Positions 1-8,792 of a DNA stretch of 64,000 nt are shown one piece after another. A program made the position numbers and the translations under genes. The notes below the pieces were generated by a model. That model worked only from the letters and a program-made list of their open reading frames with translations, did no database searches and was not told the origin of the DNA. The stretch comes from Pseudomonas paeninsulae. Its GTDB lineage: Bacteria > Pseudomonadota > Gammaproteobacteria > Pseudomonadales > Pseudomonadaceae. The DNA lies in the NCBI RefSeq assembly GCF_035621475.1, contig NZ_CP141799.1:3274501-3338500 (forward strand). The letters are read 5' to 3'. Every line of letters begins with the position of its first letter. Position 1 is the stretch's first letter.

Positions 1-1140
1 GCCGACACAACAGCAGGGGCATTGCTGGGTGCGCCGGCTCCAGCAGGTTCCGCTTTGCTTGTCACTCAGGCCGCAGTCCTTGCTCTTCCCAATGCACCCG
101 CCGTCAAGAATGCCCTGGCTCAGCTGGCCCCCAGCAGCACTAATCTGGCAGCACCTTGGGTTGCAGGGCAGGCGACGCGTCTTATGGAAGACATGTTGCT
201 GAGTCGGGTGGACGAGATCCAGGACATTTGTTGTGACGCCAACTGTGAGCCCAATAAGCCCCAAGAAGTGCGTAAGTGTGAAGGTGACGAGCAACAGAAC
301 AACTCGTGGGTTAAGAGTTTTGGTAGTTTAGGCAATCAAAATGAGGTGAATGATAGTAACGGCTACGACACTAAGACCTATGGCCTGGTGCTGGGCTATG
401 ACCGGCCGGTGAGCGCCGACACCCGCATTGGTGTAAGCGCTGGTTATGCAAATAGCACAATTGACGGGAACGGTTCCTCTAGTGAGACAACAATAGATTC
501 TTACCAACTGACGGGTTATCTCAACTACACGCCAGGCCCTTGGTATGTACAGGGTGCTTTGACAGCCGGGATAGACCAATATGAAGGGAAACGCCAAATC
601 ATATTCCCAGGCGTGAATCGCGTCGCGAAATCTGACTACGATGGCCAGCAGTACACCGCGCTCGTCTCGGCAGGCAAACATTTTTACTTTGACCACGCGG
701 TCACTGTTACACCGTTCGCGTCATTGCAGACATCGCTTATCAAAGTCGACAGTTATACCGAGCGCGGTGCTGGTGACGTGAATCATCGTGTGGATGACCA
801 AGATTACAACCTTACTCAATCAGGCTTGGGCGTGAAGATCGAACGCATCATTCAATCCGGTGCTCGCACCTATTCCCCTGAGGCTCATGTCAAGTGGTTG
901 CATGATTTCAGCGATACAACCACGGAGCAGAGCGCAGTGTTCACGGGTGGTGGCGCAGTGTTTAACGTGGAAGGGATAGAGCAGGATCGGGATCTGTACA
1001 ATGTCGGCGCGGGTATTACATTCCTGTCCTGCAATTGCGATAACAACTCTTGGACAGTCAAAGGGCAATACGACTACAAGTGGAATGATAGTGAATACTC
1101 GTCAAATCAATTGTCACTCATAGCGAGTCTCAAATACTGA
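1..1140 (+). CDS. Autotransporter C-terminal part (outer-membrane beta-barrel), 5' truncated by window edge
   Basis: The reading frame is open from base 1 and the first usable internal start is a TTG at 22, so the gene begins upstream of the window. The last ~270 residues look like a type V autotransporter barrel: alternating amphipathic strands with many Gly/aromatic residues (for example WVKSFGS, YGLVLGYDR, GVSAGYANS) and a terminal ...SLKY, ending in the aromatic residue that the BAM complex recognises. Ahead of the barrel is a short cysteine-rich linker (DICCDANCEP) that is unusual for a periplasm-crossing passenger. The passenger domain is not visible, so cargo function (adhesin, esterase, protease) cannot be stated. 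A hairpin follows the stop codon. Confidence 0.8.
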   Translation, partial: ADTTAGALLGAPAPAGSALLVTQAAVLALPNAPAVKNALAQLAPSSTNLAAPWVAGQATRLMEDMLLSRVDEIQDICCDANCEPNKPQEVRKCEGDEQQNNSWVKSFGSLGNQNEVNDSNGYDTKTYGLVLGYDRPVSADTRIGVSAGYANSTIDGNGSSSETTIDSYQLTGYLNYTPGPWYVQGALTAGIDQYEGKRQIIFPGVNRVAKSDYDGQQYTALVSAGKHFYFDHAVTVTPFASLQTSLIKVDSYTERGAGDVNHRVDDQDYNLTQSGLGVKIERIIQSGARTYSPEAHVKWLHDFSDTTTEQSAVFTGGGAVFNVEGIEQDRDLYNVGAGITFLSCNCDNNSWTVKGQYDYKWNDSEYSSNQLSLIASLKY

Positions 1141-1157
1141 TGTAATGTAGCTGGAAC

Positions 1158-1204
1158 AGGCCTTGATTCTTGCTACGGAGTGTTATCGCATAGATCAAGG
1201 CCTG
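1158..1204 (+). terminator. Inverted repeat after autotransporter gene
   Basis: Two perfect 11-base arms (caggccttgat / atcaaggcctg) separated by 25 bases begin 18 bases after the stop codon. The loop is long and no strong T-run follows, so this may be a weak terminator or an mRNA-stabilising hairpin. Confidence 0.4.
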
Positions 1205-1497
1205 GCCATTTATTACAAGAAGTGCGGTAGGAATGTCAGCCACCTACACCCGATGCCAGGTTAGTTGTCGCCTCAGCTGATTTATCAAAACGATAGATAG
1301 ATTGGGGGCGTCAAAGAGAGCCGCCTCGATCTGGTAACATTGAACCTTGGCCTGCTTCCGGTAATGCGGAATCTTTTGGTGAAAGAGCCTGGAGTCAACC
1401 GGTAACTGGCCCTCTGCCTATCGTTTCAAGCGTTGTACTTATTCTATGAGTTCAAGGGGGGGATTACCAAGGGTACAAAGCCTTTATTTCCCCTCTT
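1205..1497. other. Intergenic DNA without recognisable gene
   Basis: About 290 bases between two convergent genes. I see no credible coding region. Short matching arms (aaacgatag near 1289 and its complement near 1421) may be the ends of a small decayed repeat, but this is weak. Confidence 0.4.
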
Positions 1498-1529
1498 ACA
1501 AGAAAGGACCCAATCGGGTCCTTTCTTGT
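1498..1529 (-). terminator. Rho-independent terminator of the ice-binding-like gene
   Basis: A perfect 14-bp stem (acaagaaaggaccc / gggtcctttcttgt) with a 4-base loop lies 30 bases past the stop codon of the minus-strand gene. The arms are T-rich on either strand, so it can act in both directions between these convergent genes. Confidence 0.8.
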
Positions 1530-1558
1530 AACGGCTTTCACACTATATATTGCGTATC

Positions 1559-2998
1559 TTACGGAGCAGGTTCTGCAACCACATTCTGCTGTAAGGTAAC
1601 CGCGGTATGCGCTAACAGTCGGCCATTAACCGTTGTACCGGTTTTGATGGTAATACCTTTTGCAGCGAGTATGACGCCTTCGAAGTGCGCATTCGTTCCG
1701 AGGGCTACGCTGGTACCGCCACCGACCTGCCAGTAGATGTTCTTGGCCTGTGCACCACCCGCCAAGACGATACTGCTGCTGTTAGCCTGGGTAAGATCAC
1801 CCGCTATCTGGAAAATCCAGACATCATTCGGACCACCCGAGAGGGTGACATCAGTGGAGATCAAAACATTGGAACTCCATTTGTAAAGGCCTGGATAGAG
1901 TGTCTTGCCACTGATATCGCCGGCATGCAATTCAGTATGGTCAGGCACTGTTCTGCCAGCGGCATCTGCGTAAGCGGTTCCCAAGTCAAGTACCGCGTTG
2001 GCTACTTGTGCATTGTCAGATGCTGCGCCGACAAAACAGGTGACATCACCGCTGCCTGTATAGGCAGCATCAGCGCCGTAGATCGTGCCGGTTATTTCTG
2101 CACAGGTAACATTCCCCATCGCTGCAGCCGTAATTGGGCTAGCGCCTATGTTGCCGGTGATGTTAGAGGCCGGGACATTGGTAATGCCTGTCTTTGACAG
2201 AATGACAAAATCCCCAGCGGTTCTCAGGTCCACTGCGGCGGGGCCAGCGGCAACGGCTGTGCCTGTGGTAAAGGTCCAGACATAGTCGTTGGCCAGTGCA
2301 TTTGCAGGAACCGCGAGGTCGGTAACAGCGGTTTTCAGCGTGGCCGTATAGACGGTGTTGGCTGCAAGATTGCTAGTCGGCTTGAAAGTTACTGTTGAAC
2401 CGCCGTAGATCACAGCGCCTGCAACCGGTGTTGTGCCATCGGTCAGCGTAAAGCTGGTGTTGTTGACGGTGACGGGATCCAGCGCCTCACTAAACTCAGC
2501 GCTGATGCTTGCGTTGAGCGCAAAGTCTTTGATAGTGCTGGCCGGGTTTGTGGAACTTACAGTGGGCGCGTGCGTGTCTATGGCCGCGGCGCTGGTAAAG
2601 GTCCAGGCGTGGGCATTTGCCAGTGGCATACCTGATGTGTTTTTCGCATCAGTGGTCAGCGTGGCGGTGTACACGGTGCTGGATCCAAAATTACTACTCG
2701 GCTTGAAAACCGCAGTGTTGCTTGCGTTATCAAGATTCACAGTACCTATTACCGCAGCCTCTCCTGGGGCTGTCACCGTGAAGCTGAACCCGTTGATTGT
2801 TGAAGCGTCCATCGCCTCGCTGAAAGTAGCGGTGATCTTGTGGTTAATTGGAAGCGCGGTGACAGTGCCGTCAGGGTACGTTGAACGTGCAGTGGGCGCC
2901 GCGCCAGTTTCATCGGCATGACATCCTGCCGCATATGCACTCAGCAGTAACATGGCAACCCATAACGGTCGACCGGAGGTTTTGTTACTTGCATTCAT
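1559..2998 (-). CDS. Ice-binding-like (DUF3494) lipoprotein with two Ig-like modules
   Basis: The 479-residue protein has an export signal with a lipobox-like AAGC placing the lipidated cysteine at residue 26. Two SbsA-type Ig-like modules follow (about 34-136 and 143-246, each with the TATFSEAMD / SAEFSEALD signature and a closing WTFT). Residues about 256-475 form a DUF3494 domain (LRTAGDFVILSKTGI, LYPGLYKWSSNV, NDVWIFQIAG, GTTVNGRLLA), the beta-solenoid of type 1 ice-binding proteins from sea-ice and cold-soil microbes. Family members bind ice or act as adhesins; many DUF3494 proteins have no tested activity, so ice binding is inferred. Lipid anchoring with Ig spacers suggests surface display rather than secretion. 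The gene has its own terminator and about 600 bases of upstream non-coding DNA. Confidence 0.88.
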   Translation of the reverse strand: MNASNKTSGRPLWVAMLLLSAYAAGCHADETGAAPTARSTYPDGTVTALPINHKITATFSEAMDASTINGFSFTVTAPGEAAVIGTVNLDNASNTAVFKPSSNFGSSTVYTATLTTDAKNTSGMPLANAHAWTFTSAAAIDTHAPTVSSTNPASTIKDFALNASISAEFSEALDPVTVNNTSFTLTDGTTPVAGAVIYGGSTVTFKPTSNLAANTVYTATLKTAVTDLAVPANALANDYVWTFTTGTAVAAGPAAVDLRTAGDFVILSKTGITNVPASNITGNIGASPITAAAMGNVTCAEITGTIYGADAAYTGSGDVTCFVGAASDNAQVANAVLDLGTAYADAAGRTVPDHTELHAGDISGKTLYPGLYKWSSNVLISTDVTLSGGPNDVWIFQIAGDLTQANSSSIVLAGGAQAKNIYWQVGGGTSVALGTNAHFEGVILAAKGITIKTGTTVNGRLLAHTAVTLQQNVVAEPAP

Positions 2999-3850
2999 TG
3001 GTATGGCCCATTAAATGTTTTGATTGCAGATAAATACAATGCGCAATCATTAGCTGACCAGCGATGCATGCTGGCCAATGGATATTTCTTTTATACAAAC
3101 TGCGCTCCAATACACCCCAAATAACAGCACAGGATAAATCAGGTGTATGGGGCGAGCGTTACTCGCCCTGGCCTAGCTTCAATCGGGTGCGATTATGCGC
3201 TCAAACATTATGAATAGGTGTGACCCACGCAACCTATTTACCACCTACCTCATCTCCAGCGCTGGCATGGACACTTATCGTATAGATACGAATGGGTTGA
3301 ATACTCATCTTGCATGGCCTGCACAGGGATTTACTCTGTAGTGCAGAACTAAGGGAAATCAGTGATTGCACAAGGCCACGTACCGCAGCAGGTCCGCACC
3401 AAATCCAGAGAACTATCGAAGATATCTATTGAAAGGCAGGGTTAGATTTTTTAATGAAATGGTTCGACTCTGCCCCATTTGCACCTCTGCGCCTATCTCT
3501 TAGTTACGCTCATTCTTTCAAACCATGCACACGAAAAGTTTATCGACACCATTAACAATACGTATGCGCTACTCACCGCTCAATACTACCTAATTCATGA
3601 TTTTTGACTGAGCAGTCGTGCTGCGCACCGACAAGGAGCGCCCCGAGCCATCTCGTCAGCAATGATCAGACCGCCTGAATTCAGGGCGGCTTGTCGCGCC
3701 CGAGGCCGACACTGCCAGCATGCATGCGGGCACAACACAGGGTCTGAGCCCGGTTATGGTCCATATGCGCATGACGGCGACAACGTCGCCAATTGATGAC
3801 CTGAGTGCTATTCCTGTGGGCAGGAACAGCAGGTGCAATGCCATGCAAAC
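2999..3850. other. Long non-coding stretch upstream of the ice-binding gene
   Basis: About 850 bases with no supportable gene. It is more AT-rich than the flanking core genes and must hold the promoter of the minus-strand lipoprotein gene, though I cannot fix the -35/-10. Small hairpins are visible at 3150-3168 (gggcgag/ctcgccc) and an imperfect one around 3669-3688. The short open frames here lack family features. Confidence 0.5.
3150..3168. repeat. Short perfect hairpin
   Basis: Seven-base arms gggcgag and ctcgccc with a 5-base loop. No T-run follows; role unknown. Confidence 0.35.
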
Positions 3851-3879
3851 TCTCGACCTGACTCAGCTCAGCGATATGC

Positions 3880-4275
3880 TCCTGCCAAGGCGTTCCGGAA
3901 AATGTCCGCATTCGGCGCCCTCTCGGACAATTTCGTCGCGCAGGTACTGGCGGGAGAGTGAGCCGCTCAACTTGCCGAAGGGCAAGATGTTTGCATCACC
4001 AAGGAGAACGCGCCGATTGTTTCTATGTCGCTCTCAAGGGCACTTGACGATTTATCAGGACACCGCGGCCGGCCGCGAGGGGCAAGTGTCGGTTTTGCTG
4101 CGATGCTGGCGATGCGCCCCCGGTTGTTCAGTGGCGCTACGACCGGCGAATGCCTCGCGCTGAAGATTTCCTGCCAGGCTCTAGCCAGACTTCAGAAACT
4201 GGATAGCCAACAGTTCAGGATCTTCTTCATCAACCTATCCCGGGATATGAGTCGCTTTAAGGGCGATTGCATTCC
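3880..4275 (+). pseudogene. Decayed cyclic-nucleotide-binding (CRP-like) domain gene
   Basis: Pieces of one domain appear in successive frames. They are FGALSDNFVAQVLAG followed by a stop, then LNLPKGKMFAS in frame 3, DCFYVALKGT in frame 1, GHLTIYQDTAAGREGQVSVL in frame 3, and ALARLQKLDSQQFRIFFINL with SRDMSR in frame 2. In order they match the beta-roll and C-helix of a cNMP-binding domain. At least three frameshifts and a nonsense codon prevent expression as one protein. The downstream effector domain is not recognised. This is inference from local pattern matching; a protein search with frameshift tolerance would settle it. Confidence 0.55.
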
Positions 4276-4454
4276 CCGACCTCCGGCTGAAGACACCTCG
4301 TGGCCGGTCAGACTTAACCCTGGACTACTGTGGAAAAGCCGAACCTGGTCATTTTTTGCGCTATGTTTTACTATCAGTCATTGCGGCTGGCGCCATCCTC
4401 GCCACAAAAATTGCACGCTGGGCCATCCCCTCAGATCGAACAGCCGGACCACGG
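4276..4454. other. Unassigned fragment interrupted by the IS
   Basis: The 180 bases before the IS contain a hydrophobic stretch in one plus frame (RYVLLSVIAAGAILATKIAR), which reads like a single membrane segment of a decayed gene. Removing the IS rejoins this to 7100 onward but gives no continuous gene. Confidence 0.3.
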
Positions 4455-4547
4455 TGCGTATTTCGCTCATCGTGACCGGTCATTTCGCTAACAACGTGAC
4501 CGGTTTCTCCACCCGATTGCGCGGGGTCTAAATTCTAACCGCATCGG

Positions 4548-5297
4548 TCACGATGCCGCTTCTTCTTCCGTCTTTTTACGTCGCAACGACTCGCCCTTCA
4601 TCACAATTCGATACGCGCTGTGCACCAGCCGATCAAGTAAGGCGTCGGCCACTGTCGGATCGTTGATCCAGCCGTGCCAGTGATCGACCGGCAGTTGGCT
4701 GGTCAGTACCGTCGACCGCGAGCCGGCGCGGTCGTCGATCACTTCCAGCAGGTCGTGCCGGGCGTTTTCTTCCAGCGGTGCCAGGGCCCAGTCGTCCAGG
4801 ATCAGCACGTCGACTTTGGCCAGTTGTTGTAGCGTGCGGCCGAAGCTGCCGTCGCCGTGGGCGATCCGCAATTGTTCCAGCAGGCGCGGCGTGCGCAGGT
4901 ATAGCGTGCTGTAGCCTTGGCGGCAGGCCTGGTTGCCCAGGGCGCAGGCGAGCCAGGTTTTGCCGACGCCGGTTGGGCCGGTCAGCAACAGGTTGTGCTG
5001 TTGGCGGATCCAGTCACCGCTGGCCAGGGTCGCGAGCTGGCGTTCGTCCAGGCCTCTGCCCTGGCGGCGGTCGAGGTCTTCCAGGCAGGCACCGCTGTAT
5101 TTGAGCTTGGCTTGTTTGCGCAGTCGCTCCAGGCGTTTGTTGTCGCGCCAGGCCAGTTCGCGGTCGAGCAGCAGGCCGAGCCGCTCATCGAAGCTCAAGC
5201 TGTGGCAGGCAGGCAGTGTCCATTGCTCTTCCAGCGCCTTGGCCATGCCGCTGAGGCGCAGGTGGTGCAACTGATTAAGCGTGTGTTGCGTCATCAT
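4548..5297 (-). CDS. istB: IS21 helper ATPase IstB
   Basis: IstB is a AAA+ DnaA-like ATPase that assists the IstA transposase in target selection. The 249-residue protein (start at 5297, preceded by an AAGGAG site) has the IstB N-terminal motif [14 protein letters not shown], a Walker [12 protein letters not shown], a Walker [12 protein letters not shown] and a sensor region [14 protein letters not shown] longer upstream reading in this frame would overlap istA extensively and lacks support. The start overlaps the end of istA by 23 bases, the normal coupling in this family. Full length, no defects seen. Confidence 0.93.
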   Translation of the reverse strand: MMTQHTLNQLHHLRLSGMAKALEEQWTLPACHSLSFDERLGLLLDRELAWRDNKRLERLRKQAKLKYSGACLEDLDRRQGRGLDERQLATLASGDWIRQQHNLLLTGPTGVGKTWLACALGNQACRQGYSTLYLRTPRLLEQLRIAHGDGSFGRTLQQLAKVDVLILDDWALAPLEENARHDLLEVIDDRAGSRSTVLTSQLPVDHWHGWINDPTVADALLDRLVHSAYRIVMKGESLRRKKTEEEAAS

Positions 5298-6861
5298 TGA
5301 ACAGCTCCTTTTGGGTGTAATAGTCGGCACCGCGCACGTTCTCGTGGCAGGCGGGTTGAGCGACGGCGGAGGCCTTGGGCAGCGGTTGCTGGTCGAGCCC
5401 TTGTTTGAGCAGGTTGCGTACGGTGCGGCTGTTGAGGGCGCGCAGTTGTACGGCGCGGCTGGCTGCCGCCTCCAGGCGCTCGTTGCCATAGTGGCGAGCC
5501 AGCGAGAGCAGGCCCAGGCAGGAGCGGTAACCCATCTCCGGATGGGGTTTGTGGGTCAGTTGATGTTCGACGATCTGCCGCACGTGCGGGCCGATCCGCT
5601 CGCCCCAGTCGAGCAGGCGCTGAGGTGTCCAGTCGCGATGGGCCTTGTGCGAGGCCGGCATGTGTTCGCTCTGGGTGCTGTAGGCGCCGCGCCGCGAGAG
5701 CAACAGGTGGCTGGCGACCCGGCGGTGGCCATGCAGGATTTCGACGGTATGGGCGCTCACTCGGGCGTCGACGCTTTGCCGGGCCAAGGCCGAGGGCACG
5801 CTGTAAAAGCCGCCATTCACCTCGATGTGGTAATCGATGTTGACCTTGCAGCGCTTGAAGGTCACGACCTCATACGGGTGCGCCGGCAACGGCCTGAGCG
5901 CTGGCTGGTCGAGTTGCTCGAACCAGTCCCGTCGGCATCCGTCGAGTTTTTTGAACGGACGTCGGTTCAAGTCCTCCAGCAAGACGGCGATGGCCTGATT
6001 GAGCGCATGCAGACTGAAGAACTGCTGATGCCGCAACCGCGCCATGATCCAGCGCTCGACCACTTGCACGGCCACCTCTGCCTTGGCTTTGTCCTGAGGC
6101 TTGCGCGGTCGCGCTGGGAGCATGATGGCGCCGTAATGCTGGGCACATTCCAGTGCGGCGCGATTCAGGCCCGGCTCATAACGGTCAGGCCGGGAGATCA
6201 GGGCGCGCGGGTTGTCCGGCACGATCATTTCGGGGACGCCACCAAAGTAGCTGAGGGCCTGGCTCAACGCCGTCAGCCAGTCCACTTGGGTCTCGCCCGG
6301 CGTGGCGCACGCGTAGGTGTAGTTCGAGGCACCGAGGGCCGCGACGAAGATATGCGCCTGGCTGATCTCGCCGGTGCCGGCGTCGATCACCGGCAACGTC
6401 GGCCCGGCGTAGTCGATGAACAGCTTCTCGCCGGCGCGGTGCTGCTGGCGCATCGAGCGCTTGAGCGTACGGGCGTAGATGCGGTAATGCTCGACGAACT
6501 GAGTGTAGCGGTAGGTCGGTTGGTCGGGATGAGCGGCGGTGTATTCCTCCCACAGCAGTTGTAGCGTCACGCCTTTACGACGTAGTTCGCGGTGCAGAGT
6601 GATCACGTCGGGCAACACGCGGTCGCCGCGTGTGTGCACGACTTTGGCGGCCGGAATCAGGGCGGCGCCAAGCGCCGCCTCATCCAGTAACGCCAGCGCG
6701 GGCCACTCGATGCCGGTGTCGCGCGCCGCCTTGATGTACTTGCTGACGACGCCCTTGGACAGTTGCAAGGCGCGGGCGATTTTCTCGTGAGATAGGTCGG
6801 CCTCGAACTTGAGGCGCAGGCATTCTTTGATATTACGCATGGCTACTCGCTGCGCCGCCAT
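5275..6861 (-). CDS. istA: IS21 transposase IstA (DDE)
   Basis: This 528-residue protein catalyses transposition of the element. An N-terminal helix-turn-helix ([20 protein letters not shown]) binds the terminal repeats. The rve-type core carries the DDE residues in [14 protein letters not shown] and [13 protein letters not shown]. The C-terminal region ([17 protein letters not shown]) is typical of IstA. The start could be the ATG at 6861 or the internal ATG at 6840; RBS evidence is weak. No internal stop is present, so the gene looks functional. Confidence 0.93.
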   Translation of the reverse strand: MAAQRVAMRNIKECLRLKFEADLSHEKIARALQLSKGVVSKYIKAARDTGIEWPALALLDEAALGAALIPAAKVVHTRGDRVLPDVITLHRELRRKGVTLQLLWEEYTAAHPDQPTYRYTQFVEHYRIYARTLKRSMRQQHRAGEKLFIDYAGPTLPVIDAGTGEISQAHIFVAALGASNYTYACATPGETQVDWLTALSQALSYFGGVPEMIVPDNPRALISRPDRYEPGLNRAALECAQHYGAIMLPARPRKPQDKAKAEVAVQVVERWIMARLRHQQFFSLHALNQAIAVLLEDLNRRPFKKLDGCRRDWFEQLDQPALRPLPAHPYEVVTFKRCKVNIDYHIEVNGGFYSVPSALARQSVDARVSAHTVEILHGHRRVASHLLLSRRGAYSTQSEHMPASHKAHRDWTPQRLLDWGERIGPHVRQIVEHQLTHKPHPEMGYRSCLGLLSLARHYGNERLEAAASRAVQLRALNSRTVRNLLKQGLDQQPLPKASAVAQPACHENVRGADYYTQKELFNDDATHA

Positions 6862-6927
6862 CCTTCGATTCCCCGAAATGGGACGCAGGGTGGCGGCGGG
6901 TCAGGTCATGCGCAACGGAGTGGAGGG

Positions 6928-7092
6928 TATTTCGCTAACAACGTGACCGGCCATTTCGGTAAGGGCGTGACCGGCTGTTTCGGAACAGGCGGAAAATCGG
7001 TCACGTTGTTAGCGAAATGAGCGGTCACACGTTAGCGAAATGGTCGGTCATGATGTACCGAAACGGGCGGTCACGATGGGCCGAAATACGCA
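6928..7092. repeat. IS21 right-end repeats with internal inverted pair
   Basis: The segment upstream of istA has several copies of the motif tttcgctaac...gtgaccg in both orientations, including a 20-base inverted pair (atttcgctaacaacgtgacc near 6930 and its complement near 6997). In IS21 these are IstA-binding sites; here they may also form a hairpin that limits transcription entering istA from outside. Confidence 0.65.
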
Positions 7093-7188
7093 ACCACGGA
7101 CTTCCCGTAATGCAGGGAATGAACCCTGCCCGCCGCTGAAGCATCGAAACGGACGACCACCGGGTCAAGCAGCCCCTCTGCACCGGGG

Positions 7189-7560
7189 TTGTTTGGCGTC
7201 GCCGTGCTGACCCGTACCGGTCCGGTCGAAGTTGATCCGCAACTGCTGCTCGGCGCCGCGGCCTGCCTGATTGCCACCACCTGTTACGGTTTCGCCGACT
7301 TTCTCACCCGCCGCTAGATTGGCCAACAGAGCGGCCCGGACAATCGCCTCACCGCGTTCAGCAGCCTCTGCGGCCCACTGTTCCTCCTGCCACTGTTCGC
7401 TGGCGCCTTGATCGTACAACCACCAACGCGCTGAGGCGGACTTCAGGAGTGGCTGTTCCTGGCCGGGCTTGACTTCACCTGCACCGCTTTCGCATATGTG
7501 CTGTATTTCCGCCTGCTGACTGATATCTGCCCGATCAAGGCGTCGACCACCACCTTCTGA
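7189..7560 (+). pseudogene. EamA/DMT-family transporter fragment with two in-frame stops
   Basis: One frame reads LFGVAVLTRTGPVEVDPQ, GAAACLIATTCYGFADFL, then TAG at 7315, then LCGPLFLLPLFAGALIVQPP, TGA at 7432, then GGLQEWLFLAGLDFTCTAF and AYVLYFRLLTDICPIKAS, ending at a TGA at 7558. This matches the second half of a 10-TM drug/metabolite transporter, where family members usually continue after a motif like GPVKAMTVTFLIP. The N-terminal half is missing and the 3' end is cut at the junction with intron sequence. Non-functional. Confidence 0.75.
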
Positions 7561-8190
7561 TTCCGCTGACACTCAAGCGCAGTTTTTCATACAGGCGCCT
7601 CAGCAAAGCCATTACCCGCTGACCAGCCTTCTGGCTGCGCACGTAAACGCTCGCATCGTCGGTATAGCGCACAAAGCAATGACCTCGGCGTTCAAGCTCG
7701 CCACCCACTTCATCCCGCAACACGTTCGCCAATAGTGGCGACAGCGGATCGCCTTACGGCGCCCAATCCATTTGCATAAACGATCAATAAAAATATCGTG
7801 GTCGAGCCGGTCGAAGAGTTTTTCCAGACCAACATCCACTACCACTTTCCGAGCCGAGGGCACGTAGCGCTGGGCAGCCAAAACGGGGCCTGCGCACAAC
7901 GCCTGAGGCAAAAACCGTAGCTGTGCTCACTGAAGATCGGATCGAGTAACGGCCGCAAGACTTGCAGCAACGCTTGTTGGATCAAACGGTCGGTGACCAT
8001 CGGGATACCTAGCCCGCGTTCACCCCCGTCAGGCTGGGGATCACCACTCGTCGTACCGGACTGGGCCGGTAGACACCTGATAAAAGCTGTTCGCGGATCT
8101 CAATCCATTGCGAAAGCAGGTATTCGGCCGCTGGTCAATATCAAGACCGTCGACTCCCGCCGCACCTTTGCTGGCCTTGGCCCGTTTTCA
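7561..8190 (-). pseudogene. Degenerate group II intron reverse transcriptase/maturase
   Basis: Fragments in shifting minus frames spell an intron RT: EYLLSQWIEIREQLLSGVYR, PSPVRRVVIPS, MVTDRLIQQALLQVLRPLLD, PIFSEHSYGF, RKVVVDVGLEKLFDRLDHD, then a deletion of roughly 40 residues, GDPLSPLLANVLRDEV, RRGHCFVRYTDDASVYVRS and VMALLRRLYEKLRLSV. The active-site YADD has become YTDD. Domain X and any DNA-binding or endonuclease domain are lost. Multiple frameshifts, a deletion and 3' truncation make it a pseudogene. Confidence 0.75.
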
Positions 8191-8746
8191 TGCCCGTTTC
8201 AGATTTTCTCTTACCAAGGTCTGCTCCAGCAGCCTTTGCTCTGAGTTGTCGGATTCATTTTGCGGGCGATTGACCTCGGCGCTGATGGGACCTCTCACGG
8301 CCTCACCGCGCCCAATCTCCATCCGCCCTGCGTTGACGGAAATCAAACTGACGGGTTCTCACACCAACATGGCCTATCACGCGTTCTCTGGCTCAGCCCT
8401 TCGTCAAAAAAGACTACTGCGGCCTCTGCTGACTTCTCGCTCCGGCTGGCGCCTTCGCCCCTTCAGACACAATGCGAGATATCTCCAGGCAAGAAACACA
8501 ATCCTTCACCGCACAACCGCCAGATTTACGTTGCTGTCCTTTGACCACAAGAGCTTCGCGGTTACCTGCCCGCTCGCCCTGGTCCGCCTCGCCTTGAATC
8601 CAGTTCCTGTTCATCAGCTCACGGCTTCGATTCACGCTGGCTCCCCACACTCGGTCGCCCTCATGCAGTTGCGCTTCACTTCGTTCGCTGTGGCCAGCTT
8701 AACGGCGAGACTTTCATCCGCAAGATTGCGTCCATATTGGGCGCAC
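7561..8746 (-). mobile_element. Group II intron remnant, 5' end intact, 3' truncated
   Basis: On the minus strand the sequence opposite 8746 begins GTGCGCCC, matching the bacterial group II 5' consensus GUGYG. About 550 bases of structured domain-I-like RNA follow, then a degenerate intron-encoded reverse transcriptase, ending abruptly at the EamA fragment. Domains V and VI and the 3' splice site are absent, so splicing or mobility is impossible. The 5' end lies two bases past the T-run of the rpsA terminator, the insertion habit of class C introns. An alternative 5' boundary is 8748 (GTGTG). Confidence 0.72.
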
Positions 8747-8754
8747 ACAAAAAA

Positions 8755-8772
8755 GGGCGACCGAAGTCGCCC
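8755..8772 (-). terminator. rpsA Rho-independent terminator
   Basis: The stem gggcgac/gtcgccc with loop cgaa is followed on the minus strand by six T residues (8754-8749). It sits 20 bases past the rpsA stop codon. Flanking A- and T-runs make it bidirectional. Confidence 0.9.
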
Positions 8773-8792
8773 TTTTTTTGGATTAGCTGAAC

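Larger units (their letters stand above)
4455..7092 (-). mobile_element. IS21-family insertion sequence, 2638 bp, with 7-bp target duplication
   Basis: Both ends begin with the same inverted terminal sequence (tgcgtatttcg... at 4455; complement ending at 7092), followed by repeated gtgaccg / tttcgctaac motifs typical of IS21 multiple terminal repeats. The 7 bases accacgg occur directly before 4455 (4448-4454) and directly after 7092 (7093-7099), which marks the target-site duplication and fixes the boundaries. Inside are intact istA and istB in the usual order. The element appears recently acquired and potentially active, unlike the decayed DNA on either side. Confidence 0.92.

Noticed and set aside
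1285..1435. Small MITE between the autotransporter and ice-binding genes
   Set aside because: Only about nine matching terminal bases (aaacgatag) and no second copy in the window.
5281..6564. Long plus-strand ORF (427 aa) opposite istA, and similar long antisense ORFs opposite rpsA, tyrA-aroA, gyrA and the terminase
   Set aside because: They are shadows of high-GC coding genes on the other strand, with no family motifs or ribosome sites.
7189..7560. Stop-codon recoding in the EamA frame
   Set aside because: Two different stops, a missing N-terminal half and truncation point to decay, and no recoding signal is seen.
7561..8746. Retron or diversity-generating retroelement
   Set aside because: RT fragments match group II intron RTs (LIQQALLQVL, PLSPLLANVL), no msr/msd or template/variable repeats are seen, and the RT is broken.
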